Shown here: positions 1 to 7,841 of the stretch, in pieces | Layout: each line of letters opens with the position of its first letter | Position numbering within the stretch: position 1 is the stretch's first letter | Assembly: GCA_902491345.1 (NCBI GenBank) | Contig: CABUHI010000009.1 | Span: 1 to 64,000 of the forward strand | DNA length: 64,000 bases | Direction of reading: 5' to 3' | Source of the DNA: an uncultured Collinsella sp. | GTDB taxonomy: Bacteria > Actinomycetota > Coriobacteriia > Coriobacteriales > Coriobacteriaceae | Position numbers and translations under genes: made by a program | The notes under the pieces: model-generated | Told to the model about the DNA's origin: nothing | Database searches by the model: none | What the model saw: the letters and a program-made list of their open reading frames with translations, nothing else

Positions 1-110
1 CTGTCGCCGCGCCCCGCAGTGCCCGCTTCCCCCGAGAACAATTATCAGTGCAGGTAGAGCCCTTGTGCAAAAGCCATGTGCTCGCGACATTGCAAAAAGT
101 CTACTCACTT
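1..110. repeat. Partial copy 1 of a 120-bp palindromic repeat
   Basis: From about base 50 to 110 the sequence follows the right half of the repeats at 10012-10131 and 11434-11552: GCAGGTA, then CTTGT-GCAAAA, then AAAAAGTCTACTCACTT at the end. Positional matching puts the left end about 10 bases before the window, so the AAGTGAGTAG left terminus would lie outside. The left half (1-49) is only weakly similar. It lies upstream of the helicase gene, and no minus-strand gene runs into it here. Confidence 0.65.
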
Positions 111-234
111 AGCTGGCAACTACACCAAACGGCTGGGCAGAACGCCCATTTCCTGCATTTTCTCTCGCGCTGGCGCCCCGCGCCGACGCTACGCCATAAT
201 GGATAGCGGACAAACGCGAGAGAAAGCAAACCAC

Positions 235-2916
235 ATGGCACAGACCACGACAGATACCGCCGTCAGCACCGTCTCCGGCGCCGGGGCCGCCAGCTCATTC
301 TCGGGCGGCACGGGAACCGAAGCCGAGTTCGGCTCGCTCGGTACGCTCTCCCCCACCTGGTGGGAGCCCGAGGATGGCAGTGAGCCCGAACCGTGGCTCA
401 CGCCCGATCAGGCCTTCGAACGTTTCTTTGAATGGACGAGCGACCGCGGCATTGAGCTGTGGGACCACCAAGAAGAGGCCCTCATGGATCTAGCCACCGG
501 TGACCATGTCATTTTGGGAACACCGACCGGATCGGGCAAGTCGCTTGTCGCGCTGGGCATGCTCTTTATGGGCATGGCACAGGGCAAGCGTTGCTATTAC
601 ACGGCCCCCATCAAGGCCCTGGTCAGCGAGAAGTTTTTCGATCTTGTGCAGGTACTCGGCCGCGATAACGTCGGTATGATCACCGGCGACACGCATATCA
701 ACACCAAGGCGCCCGTCATCTGCTGCACGGCAGAGATCCTTGCCAACGACGCACTGCGCGAGGGCGAAGATGCCGATGTTGGCTGCGTCGCCATGGACGA
801 GTTCCACTACTTTGCCGACCCCGATCGCGGTTGGGCCTGGCAGGTGCCGCTGCTCACCCTGCCTCACACGCAATTCATGCTCATGAGCGCCACGCTCGGC
901 GATGTCACCGCGATCGCCGCCTCACTCGAGGAACACACCGGCGCTACCTGCGACTTGGTCGTCGATGCCCCACGCCCCGTGCCGCTGAGCTACGACTACG
1001 TGACGACCTCGCTCGAGGGCACCGTCGAGCTCGCGATGCGCCGCGGCGAGGCCCCGCTCTACATCGTGCACTTTAGCCAGGACGCCGCACTTGCGACGGC
1101 ACAGTCGCTCGCCAACTTTGGCATTGCCAGCAAGGAGCAGCGCGAGGCCATCAAGGAGGCGGCCAAGGGCACGAGCTTCTCGACGGCCTTCGGCAAGATC
1201 CTCAAACGCTTGCTTGGCTGCGGCGTCGGCGTGCACCACGCCGGTATGCTGCCGCGCTATCGCCTACTGGTCGAGCGCCTGGCACAGCAGGGCCTACTGC
1301 CCGTCATTTGCGGCACCGACACACTCGGCGTCGGCATCAACGTGCCCATCCACACCGTGGTCCTCACCGCGCTCACCAAGTTCGACGGCTACAAGATGCG
1401 TCGCCTGCGCGCCCGTGAGTTCCATCAGATCGCTGGTCGCGCCGGTCGCTCGGGCTTTGACACCGAGGGTATGGTCATCGCCGAGGCCCCGGAGCACGAG
1501 ATCGAGAATGCCAAGCTCATGGCCAAGGCGGGCGACGACCCCAAGAAGCTCCGCAAGATTAAAAAGAAGAAGGCCCCCGAGGGCTTTGTCACCTGGAACA
1601 AGCAGACCTTTGAGCGCCTGATCGAGACGCAGCCCGAAACGCTCAAGCCGCGCCTGCGCATCACGCACTCCATGGTGATTAGCGTGGTCGAGCAGGGCGG
1701 CGATGCCCGAGCCCGCGTACACGACCTCATCGAGACGAGTCTACAGACTCCCGAGGAAAAGGCAAAGCTCGAGGTTCGTGCCGACGAGATCTTCGCCACG
1801 CTCATTGACTCCGGCGTCGTCGTGCGCACCGAGGTGCCGCCCGCACCCGACGCTCCGGCTGACGCCGCGCCGGACATCGACTACGCGCTGACGGTCGACC
1901 TGCCCGAGGACTTTGCGCTCGACCAGCCGCTCTCGCCGTTTTTACTTGCCGCGCTGGAGCTGCTCGACCCCGAGAGTGAGACCTATACCATGGACCTCAT
2001 CTCGATGGTCGAGGCTACGCTCGAGGACCCCAAGCAGGTATTGCGCGCACAGGAGCGCGCCGCGCGCGACCGCGCGATGGCCGAAATGAAGGCTGACGGC
2101 ATCGAGTATGAGGAGCGCTTGGAGCGCATTCAAGACGTCACGTACGAAAAGCCGCTCGAGGATTTGCTCGACGCCGCCTTTGACAAGTACTGCCATGAAG
2201 TGCCCTGGGCAAACGACTACCAGCTCTCTCCCAAGAGTGTCCTGCGCGATATGCTGGAAAGCGCGAGCGATTTTAAGGGTTACATCCAAAAGCTCGGCAT
2301 CGCCCGCTCCGAGGGCATTTTGCTGCGCTACCTGGCAGAGGCCTATCGTTCGCTCGACCGCACCGTGCCCATCGAGAAGCGCGACGAGCGCCTGCGCGAC
2401 ATTATCTCGTGGCTGGGCTTTGTGGTGCGCTCGGTGGACTCGAGCCTGGTGGACGAGTGGGAGAACGCCGGCAACCCGGCAGCCCTCGATGCCGCGCCGC
2501 CGCAGGGCATCGACGAGGTCGTGGCGGACCGCCGCGGCTGCACGCTGTTGGTGCGCAACGCGCTCTTCCGCCGCGTGACCCTTGCCGCCCGCGAGCACGT
2601 TCGCGACCTGGGCGAGCTCGACGACGACTGGGGCATGAGCGAGATCCGCTGGCAAAAAGCACTCGACGCTTACCACGAGCAGCACGAGGAAATCCTCACC
2701 GACGGAGATGCCCGCAGCGCCGCGATGTTTTCCATCGACGAGTCCGACGAGAAGACCGCGCACGTATGGCACGTGCACCAGATCTTTGCTGACGAGGATG
2801 GCGACCACGACTTTGGCATCATGGGCGATGTCGATCTGGACGCCACGCAAGACGGCGGCGAGGTCATCTTCAAGAACTACCGCGTCGGCTTTATCGAGGA
2901 TTTGCTCGAGGACTAG
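235..2916 (+). CDS. Ski2-like DEAD/DEAH-box RNA helicase (DUF3516 type)
   Basis: This is an 893-residue superfamily 2 helicase predicted to unwind RNA with ATP. Visible motifs are Walker A GTPTGSGKS (about residues 95-103), the DEFH box (188-191), motif III SATLG (about 218) and motif VI HQIAGRAGRSG (about 397). The C-terminal half matches what I know of the actinobacterial Ski2/Mtr4-like family carrying DUF3516. An open frame extends upstream to base 76, but that would begin inside the repeat at 1-110. ATG 235 is preceded by GAGAGAAAG and starts the low-complexity N-terminus (MAQTTTD), so I chose it. ATG 199 has no ribosome site. The gene stands alone and ends at a strong terminator. Likely role: RNA turnover or processing in the cytoplasm. 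Confidence 0.9.
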   Translation: MAQTTTDTAVSTVSGAGAASSFSGGTGTEAEFGSLGTLSPTWWEPEDGSEPEPWLTPDQAFERFFEWTSDRGIELWDHQEEALMDLATGDHVILGTPTGSGKSLVALGMLFMGMAQGKRCYYTAPIKALVSEKFFDLVQVLGRDNVGMITGDTHINTKAPVICCTAEILANDALREGEDADVGCVAMDEFHYFADPDRGWAWQVPLLTLPHTQFMLMSATLGDVTAIAASLEEHTGATCDLVVDAPRPVPLSYDYVTTSLEGTVELAMRRGEAPLYIVHFSQDAALATAQSLANFGIASKEQREAIKEAAKGTSFSTAFGKILKRLLGCGVGVHHAGMLPRYRLLVERLAQQGLLPVICGTDTLGVGINVPIHTVVLTALTKFDGYKMRRLRAREFHQIAGRAGRSGFDTEGMVIAEAPEHEIENAKLMAKAGDDPKKLRKIKKKKAPEGFVTWNKQTFERLIETQPETLKPRLRITHSMVISVVEQGGDARARVHDLIETSLQTPEEKAKLEVRADEIFATLIDSGVVVRTEVPPAPDAPADAAPDIDYALTVDLPEDFALDQPLSPFLLAALELLDPESETYTMDLISMVEATLEDPKQVLRAQERAARDRAMAEMKADGIEYEERLERIQDVTYEKPLEDLLDAAFDKYCHEVPWANDYQLSPKSVLRDMLESASDFKGYIQKLGIARSEGILLRYLAEAYRSLDRTVPIEKRDERLRDIISWLGFVVRSVDSSLVDEWENAGNPAALDAAPPQGIDEVVADRRGCTLLVRNALFRRVTLAAREHVRDLGELDDDWGMSEIRWQKALDAYHEQHEEILTDGDARSAAMFSIDESDEKTAHVWHVHQIFADEDGDHDFGIMGDVDLDATQDGGEVIFKNYRVGFIEDLLED

Positions 2917-2939
2917 CCCAGCGTGGCGGAACGAAACGA

Positions 2940-2980
2940 AGCGGGACCGCTGGCAGCATCGTCAGCGGCCCCGCTTTTTT
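2940..2980. terminator. Terminator after the helicase gene
   Basis: The hairpin AGCGGGaCCGCTG / CAGCGGcCCCGCT has a 10-base loop and is followed by TTTTTT on the plus strand. It lies between convergent genes: helicase stop at 2916 and DUF2130 stop at 2998. Confidence 0.85.
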
Positions 2981-2997
2981 GCACTATACGCTATCCC

Positions 2998-4755
2998 CTA
3001 CTCGGCATCCTCGACCTCATACGAATCCGCCTCGGCTGGCTCATCGCCCGCGTCTGTTGCACCCTCGCGCGCCTCGTCAAACGCCGCCTTCATGGTCTTG
3101 TTGCCCCAGGTGAGCTTACGAATAGTAAGCTCATCGGCCTTGTTGTGGGCCAGACGCAGATTCTCGGTACTGCGACGCAGATCATCCTTGGTCTTCTCGA
3201 GCTGCTTAATGGCAGCATCAATCTCCTTGATCGCCGACTCGAACTGCTTGCTCGCCAAGTTGTAGTTGCGCGAGAAGCCGTCCTTGAACTTTTCCATCTT
3301 GGCTTCGAAGTTCGTGACGTCGATATTCTGCTGCTTGTACTCCGCTAGCTCCTGCTTATAGCGCAGCGAACCCATGGCGGCGTTGCGCAGCAGCGTGATC
3401 ATGGGAATGAAGAACTGCGGACGGATCACGTACATCTTCTCGAAGCGATAGCTCACGTCCACGATGCCGGCGTTGTAAAGCTCGCTCTCGGGTTCGAGCA
3501 ACGTGCAGAGCACCGCGTACTCGCAGCCCTTTTGGCGGCGATCGTGGTCGAGTTTCTTAAAGAAGTCCTCGTTCTTGTGCTTGGTCGCGGTCTCATCGTT
3601 CTCGTTTTTCATCTCGAACATAATCGAAATGACCTCGTTGCCGCTCGCGTCGCACTCGCGGAAGATAAAGTCGCCCTTGGTGCCCTCGGACGCATCGTTA
3701 TCCTTCTCGAAGTACGCGTTAGGAAATGCCGTCATGCGCAGACGGTTAAACTCGGTCTCGCAGTGCTGCTCGAGCGACTCGCCCACCATCTTGGTGGACA
3801 GGCGGACCTTCATGTCCTTAAGGCGCTCAATCTCTTCATCCTTGTAGCGAATCAGGTCATCGCTCGCGCGCTTGGCCTGCGCAAGCTCGAGCTCGTGTGC
3901 CGCCTTGGCTTGCTCCTCGCGAGAATCGCGCACCGCCAGCTCGCTCGTCAGCTTGGCACGTGCCTCATCGCGCTCTCGCTCCGCCGCGGCAACCGCCTCT
4001 GACAGGTTCATTTTTGCCATCAGTTCCTGCTCGCGCAGCTGGGCACGCAGGCCCTCGGCCTCTTGCTCGGACTGAGCCTTTGCGGCGGAAAACTTCTCTT
4101 GCACCTTCGCGCGATAGTCAGTAAGCGCGCGCTCGGCCTCGCTGCGAGCGGCATCGAGCTCGCGCTGCGACTCTGCCGCGGCAGCGGCAAGCGCCATCTC
4201 CTGGGCCTTGTCCGCCGCGGCGAGCCTGGCCTGCAGCTCGGCAATCTGAGCGTCGCGCGCGGACAGGTCGTTTTGAGCGGCGTTACGCACCGCGGCCTCG
4301 GCGAGCCTGGCTTCGTCGTCCTTGCGTCCCAGCTGAGCACGCAGGTTGTCAATCTCACGCTGGAGCTCGGCGTTCTCCTTCTGAGCATCGGCGCGAGCCT
4401 CAACCGCCGCACGCTGGCTTGCGCTCTCGCGCTCCACGGCAGCGCCCTCGAGCTTGGCGCGCAACTCGGCAAGCTCGGCATCGCGCTTGGCAACCTCCTG
4501 CGCCAGTTCCTGAGCCGCGGCGTTTTTCTGCTCAACGAGCTGAGCGTTGCGCTGAGACTCCGCCTCCTGCAAAGCGGCCGTCGAACGAGAGCGCTCAAGC
4601 TCCAACGCCTGCTCGCCCTCGCGCTGGACTGCCTTCACACGCTCATCCAGGTCACGTGAAAACTCGGCGTCGCGCACTTGCTTGACGATATCCGCATAGC
4701 CGGACGCGTCGACCTTAAAAACTTCGCCACAATGCGGGCACTTGATCTCGTTCAT
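2998..4755 (-). CDS. DUF2130 coiled-coil protein
   Basis: The 585-residue protein begins MNEIKCPHCGEVFKVD, a CxxC half zinc-ribbon. A long Ala/Glu/Arg-rich coiled coil follows (about residues 25-310). The C-terminal 250 residues hold the DUF2130 block, including the stretch GESLEQHCETEFN and the region around KNENDETATKHKNEDFFKKL. The family's function is not established. The conserved block resembles nuclease-like folds only by loose inference, and I assign no activity. The start is supported by GAGGAG seven bases upstream. The last residues are acidic (EVEDAE). The gene stands alone, converging on the helicase. Confidence 0.85.
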   Translation of the reverse strand: MNEIKCPHCGEVFKVDASGYADIVKQVRDAEFSRDLDERVKAVQREGEQALELERSRSTAALQEAESQRNAQLVEQKNAAAQELAQEVAKRDAELAELRAKLEGAAVERESASQRAAVEARADAQKENAELQREIDNLRAQLGRKDDEARLAEAAVRNAAQNDLSARDAQIAELQARLAAADKAQEMALAAAAAESQRELDAARSEAERALTDYRAKVQEKFSAAKAQSEQEAEGLRAQLREQELMAKMNLSEAVAAAERERDEARAKLTSELAVRDSREEQAKAAHELELAQAKRASDDLIRYKDEEIERLKDMKVRLSTKMVGESLEQHCETEFNRLRMTAFPNAYFEKDNDASEGTKGDFIFRECDASGNEVISIMFEMKNENDETATKHKNEDFFKKLDHDRRQKGCEYAVLCTLLEPESELYNAGIVDVSYRFEKMYVIRPQFFIPMITLLRNAAMGSLRYKQELAEYKQQNIDVTNFEAKMEKFKDGFSRNYNLASKQFESAIKEIDAAIKQLEKTKDDLRRSTENLRLAHNKADELTIRKLTWGNKTMKAAFDEAREGATDAGDEPAEADSYEVEDAE

Positions 4756-4847
4756 AGCAGCTCCTCGATGGACGCAAATTTCAACCGCCTACACTCTACC
4801 GCGCCGCACGGACAAAAAAGACGCCGCCATAATGGCAACGGCGCCAG

Positions 4848-4884
4848 AACCACCACAAAGGTGCCTGTCCCCTTTGTGGTGGTT
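4848..4884. repeat. GGGACAG-family palindrome
   Basis: A perfect 14-base stem AACCACCACAAAGG / CCTTTGTGGTGGTT encloses TGCCTGTCC. It lies just downstream of the phosphoesterase stop (minus strand) and may end that transcript, though no U-run follows. The stem resembles that at 45735-45768. Confidence 0.7.
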
Positions 4885-4890
4885 CGAGAA

Positions 4891-5436
4891 TTACAGTCCA
4901 AAATAGCCGAGGATCTGATCTCGGCTTACGGGTTTGTAATCGTTGGCATCGAGACCGACATCGTAACGAAAGATGGGGCGCTCGCGATCGCGGTTGCGCG
5001 CGTTGGTGCGGTCTCCCCTGCTGTGGATATGCCCGTGTAGCATGATGGCGCCACGCGCCTTGCCATTCCAGCTGAGCATGGGGTAATGGCTCATCACCAG
5101 ACGATGGCCCTTGGCATAGCCGGGAGCAATCTCCAGGTAATCGCGCACGTCTTCCCAAATCTGCGGAACGTCGGGGTCTTCCCAATCGCCGTCATGGTTA
5201 CCACGGATGAGCGTCACGTTTTGGCAGGCAATACGCTCGCGCAGGCGCACCGCCTCCGCCAGGGGCAAGCGATAGGTAAAGTCTCCCAAGATATAGAGGC
5301 GGTCGCCCACAGCCACGCACTCATTGATGGCATCGATGACCTTGCGGTTCATCTCCTCGACTGAATCAAACGGTCGATCCATGTCGTGCAGGATATTCGT
5401 GTCGCCCAGGTGCAGGTCGGCGGTAAACCACATCAT
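4891..5436 (-). CDS. Calcineurin-like metallophosphoesterase
   Basis: The protein has about 181 residues. The metal-binding motifs of the calcineurin-like fold are all present in order: ADLHLGD near the N-terminus, LGDF, GNHDGDW, SHYPM and GHIHSRG. They predict a two-metal phosphoesterase. The short single-domain form resembles bacterial phosphatases of the YfcE/MPE class, and the substrate is unknown. The open frame extends to 5451, but no ribosome site precedes that ATG. AGGACAG within that extension can serve the ATG pair at 5436/5433, so I start there. The last residues are GYFGL. Confidence 0.85.
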   Translation of the reverse strand: MMWFTADLHLGDTNILHDMDRPFDSVEEMNRKVIDAINECVAVGDRLYILGDFTYRLPLAEAVRLRERIACQNVTLIRGNHDGDWEDPDVPQIWEDVRDYLEIAPGYAKGHRLVMSHYPMLSWNGKARGAIMLHGHIHSRGDRTNARNRDRERPIFRYDVGLDANDYKPVSRDQILGYFGL

Positions 5437-5502
5437 CGTCTCTGTCCTCATTTCGCAACGTGTTCAACTCGTGCTAAGTATACAGACGCAGCGATGCGGC
5501 GG

Positions 5503-5682
5503 TTATCCAAAGAGCCCGCCGAACAGTCCGCGGCGGCGCTTGTCTTGCTTTTTCGAAGCGTCACCCTGGGCGTTCTTACCCTGCCGCTTCTTACGATCCT
5601 GCTCCAACTCATCGTCATCGAGTAGCAGATCCCACTCAAACGGATCATCCGTCAGATCGAACAGGTCATCGTCGTCAAACAT
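5503..5682 (-). CDS. Small charged protein, 59 residues, unknown function
   Basis: A short reading frame encodes 59 residues. It starts with an acidic cluster (MFDDDDLFDLTDD), passes through a second acidic patch (LLDDDELEQD), then a basic lysine/arginine stretch, and ends RRRGLFGGLFG. The ribosome site GGGAGG sits six bases before the ATG, and the frame follows the HIRAN gene by 18 bases on the same strand, so the two are probably one operon. I recognise no family. The charge-segregated sequence with a glycine/phenylalanine tail suggests a disordered adaptor or a nucleic-acid or membrane contact, which is inference only. Confidence 0.7.
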   Translation of the reverse strand: MFDDDDLFDLTDDPFEWDLLLDDDELEQDRKKRQGKNAQGDASKKQDKRRRGLFGGLFG

Positions 5683-5700
5683 GACAGCCTCCCTTACCGA

Positions 5701-6027
5701 TTAGCGGGCATCCACCACATAGAGGCCAACGCGCACCTGATGCCACGGGCCACGCTCGGGGGCAACCTGCTGCACGCGTGCCTCAAATACATCCCCGTGT
5801 CCGTAATACATCATCAAGGACAGCGGGCCGGCCTCGTTTCCCGGAACATAGCCAAGCTTGGTCTTGCCATAGTAGATCGCAACTGCCTCGGGGTCATGAG
5901 GGTTATCGCGCTCGGCACACAGCGTCAGCTTATCGCCCGCTTTAAGATCGCCTAGGACCAAAGCGCCGTCGGCATATTGAAATCCTGTGATGTGAAACGA
6001 CAGAAGAACACGTGAAGGCTCGTACAT
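5701..6027 (-). CDS. HIRAN domain protein
   Basis: The 108-residue protein is essentially a single HIRAN domain. Typical signatures are FHITGFQYADG near the start, LCAERDNPHDPEAVAIYY in the middle and KLGYVPG after it. HIRAN domains bind 3'-OH ends of single-stranded DNA in eukaryotic HLTF. Free-standing bacterial forms are often near DNA-processing genes. GAGGAG lies seven bases before the ATG. It is the first gene of a probable two-gene operon with the 59-residue protein. Confidence 0.85.
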   Translation of the reverse strand: MYEPSRVLLSFHITGFQYADGALVLGDLKAGDKLTLCAERDNPHDPEAVAIYYGKTKLGYVPGNEAGPLSLMMYYGHGDVFEARVQQVAPERGPWHQVRVGLYVVDAR

Positions 6028-6263
6028 AGCAGCTCCTCTAACGGCCGGATAAACCGGTGTGTAACCTTATTGAGAAGTCTACGGTCCCGTGCGGACACAA
6101 ATACATCCTGTCTGCGTCCTTCAATCGTTTGCCTCAACGCTTGCGCGACAGAACGCTTGCAGATAAGATAGGAACACGGATGGCACCCGTTGCCGCGGGT
6201 CTTGCCAACTCCGATACACGTTTTCATCGTGAGAAGTGGCCGTCTTCGCTTACGCGGGGGCGG

Positions 6264-6347
6264 CTATTTCATTCGGCCGATAAACAGACCGAGTTCGATA
6301 GCCGCAATCAACAACGCCAATAACGAAATAACATCGCTTACGTTCAT
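6264..6347 (-). CDS. Candidate holin-like type I toxin, 27 residues
   Basis: The frame encodes MNVSDVISLLALLIAAIELG followed by LFIGRMK. It has a short polar start, one hydrophobic helix and a basic end, like the small holin-like toxins of Gram-positive type I toxin-antitoxin loci (known family style). AGAAGGGA lies six bases before the ATG, and its AAGGGA can pair with TCCCTT three bases upstream, which would hide the ribosome site. No antisense RNA could be proven, but such an RNA would be expected from the plus strand at 6050-6270. A short constitutive membrane peptide is the alternative. Confidence 0.5.
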   Translation of the reverse strand: MNVSDVISLLALLIAAIELGLFIGRMK

Positions 6348-6353
6348 ACCAAA

Positions 6354-6368
6354 TCCCTTCTAAAGGGA
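6354..6368 (-). promoter_or_regulatory. Ribosome-site-sequestering stem-loop
   Basis: TCCCTT-CTA-AAGGGA is a perfect six-base stem with a three-base loop covering the Shine-Dalgarno sequence of the 27-residue frame. Type I toxin messages commonly keep the ribosome site folded, so this supports that reading. Confidence 0.45.
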
Positions 6369-6410
6369 GTTGGCCCATCCGTGCTCCATAACAGTAGTCT
6401 AACGCAAAAT

Positions 6411-6452
6411 GCAGGTAATAGGAACACTTGTTCGTATTACCTGCGCCCTTTT
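6411..6452. terminator. Terminator after the aldehyde dehydrogenase gene
   Basis: GCAGGTAATA / TATTACCTGC forms a 10-base stem with an inner GAAC/GTTC pairing. It is flanked by T-runs on both strands (GCCCTTTT on plus, GCATTTTGC on minus). It begins right after the minus-strand stop at 6453. Confidence 0.8.
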
Positions 6453-7832
6453 CTAATGCACAAACATGCGCACGAATTTGTGCTTCCAGCTTGCGTAGGG
6501 CGCATACCGAAACGGCACGTCCAGCCAGGTTGCCTTGTTCACGATGCTCTTCTTGTGGCTAAACGTATCGAAGCTCTCGCGGCCATGGTACTGCCCCATA
6601 CCGCTCGCGCCCATGCCGCCAAAGCCCATATGGCTCGTAGCCAAGTGCATGATGGTGTCGTTGACGCAGCCGCCGCCAAAGGGCACGTAGCGCACAAAGC
6701 GTTGCTGAACCGCACGATCCTGGCTAAAGATATACAGGGCCAGCGGCGTCGGACGATCCGTAATAAACGCTTCGGCCTCGTCTAGGCTCTCAAACGTCAG
6801 CACCGGCAAGATGGGACCGAAGATCTCCTCCTGCATCACGGCGTCAGCGGGGGCCACGCCGTCCAAAATTGTCGGCTCAATCTTGAGCGAAGCCTCGCGC
6901 GCGGCACCTCCAAGCACGACCTTATCGGGATCGATCAGCCCGCGCGCACGCGCAAAATGCTTGGCGTTGACGATATGTCCGTAATCCTCATTGTCGAGTG
7001 GATGTTCGCCAAACATGCGACGGACCTCCTCCTTGATGAGGCCCAGCAGCTCGTCGTGCACGCGCGTATCGACCAGCAGGTAGTCGGGCGCCACGCAGGT
7101 CTGCCCCACGTTGAGCCATTTACCAAAGGCGATGCGCCGTGCCGCGACCTTCAAGTTTGCCGTCGCATCCACGATGCAGGGACTCTTTCCGCCCAGCTCA
7201 AGCGTCACGGGCGTAAGGTTTTTACTTGCGCGCTCCATGACGAGCTTGCCAACCGGAACGCTACCGGTAAAGAAGATCTTGTCCCAGTGCTCATCGAGCA
7301 GCGCTTCGTTCTCGGCGCGCCCGCCCTCGACAACCGTCACCAGGCGCGGATCAAATGCCTCTTCACAGATTTGCCTGAGCACCGCGCTCGATGCCGGAGC
7401 ATAGGCGCTCGGCTTGATGACCACGGTATTGCCCGCGGCAAGGGCGCCAGCGAGCGGCTCGAGTGTTAGCAAAAACGGGTAGTTCCACGGAGCCATGATG
7501 AGTGTGACGCCATAGGGCACGGCTTGCGTTTTGCACACGCTCACGGCGTTAGCGAGGTCGCACGGACGCAGGCGCGGACGACTCCATCGGGCCACATGAG
7601 CGATCTGATGACGAATCTCGGAAAGCGACGTGCCGATCTCGCACATATATGCCTCGTCATGCGACTTTCCCAAATCGGTCTTGAGCACATGAGCGATATC
7701 GGCCTCGTGGGCCCGCACCGCATCGCGTAAACTCACGAGCGCGCGACGTCGAGCATCGACATCAAACGTGGCGTGCGTCTTAAAGTAGGCGCGCTGATCG
7801 CCGACGATGCGCGCAATTTCCTCGGTGTTCAT
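6453..7832 (-). CDS. Aldehyde dehydrogenase (ALDH3-like)
   Basis: The 459-residue enzyme oxidises aldehydes with NAD(P), or works in reverse on activated acids. Key motifs are APWNYPF (residues about 113-119), the FFTGS nucleotide contact, ELGGKSP with the general-base glutamate, and GQTCVAPDY with the catalytic cysteine. The length and the C-terminal MGFGGMGASGMGQYHG segment fit the ALDH3/coniferyl-aldehyde-type group. It lies nine bases after the alcohol dehydrogenase stop on the same strand, so the pair probably interconverts an alcohol, its aldehyde and the acid. The substrate cannot be read from sequence. Confidence 0.92.
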   Translation of the reverse strand: MNTEEIARIVGDQRAYFKTHATFDVDARRRALVSLRDAVRAHEADIAHVLKTDLGKSHDEAYMCEIGTSLSEIRHQIAHVARWSRPRLRPCDLANAVSVCKTQAVPYGVTLIMAPWNYPFLLTLEPLAGALAAGNTVVIKPSAYAPASSAVLRQICEEAFDPRLVTVVEGGRAENEALLDEHWDKIFFTGSVPVGKLVMERASKNLTPVTLELGGKSPCIVDATANLKVAARRIAFGKWLNVGQTCVAPDYLLVDTRVHDELLGLIKEEVRRMFGEHPLDNEDYGHIVNAKHFARARGLIDPDKVVLGGAAREASLKIEPTILDGVAPADAVMQEEIFGPILPVLTFESLDEAEAFITDRPTPLALYIFSQDRAVQQRFVRYVPFGGGCVNDTIMHLATSHMGFGGMGASGMGQYHGRESFDTFSHKKSIVNKATWLDVPFRYAPYASWKHKFVRMFVH

Positions 7833-7841
7833 GGCACCCTC

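Noticed and set aside
1942..2850. 302-residue minus-strand frame inside the helicase gene
   Set aside because: Shadow of the helicase. No ribosome site and no domain pattern.
6057..6323. 88-residue plus-strand frame between the HIRAN and toxin genes
   Set aside because: No ribosome site, no motif, and it overlaps the toxin candidate on the other strand.
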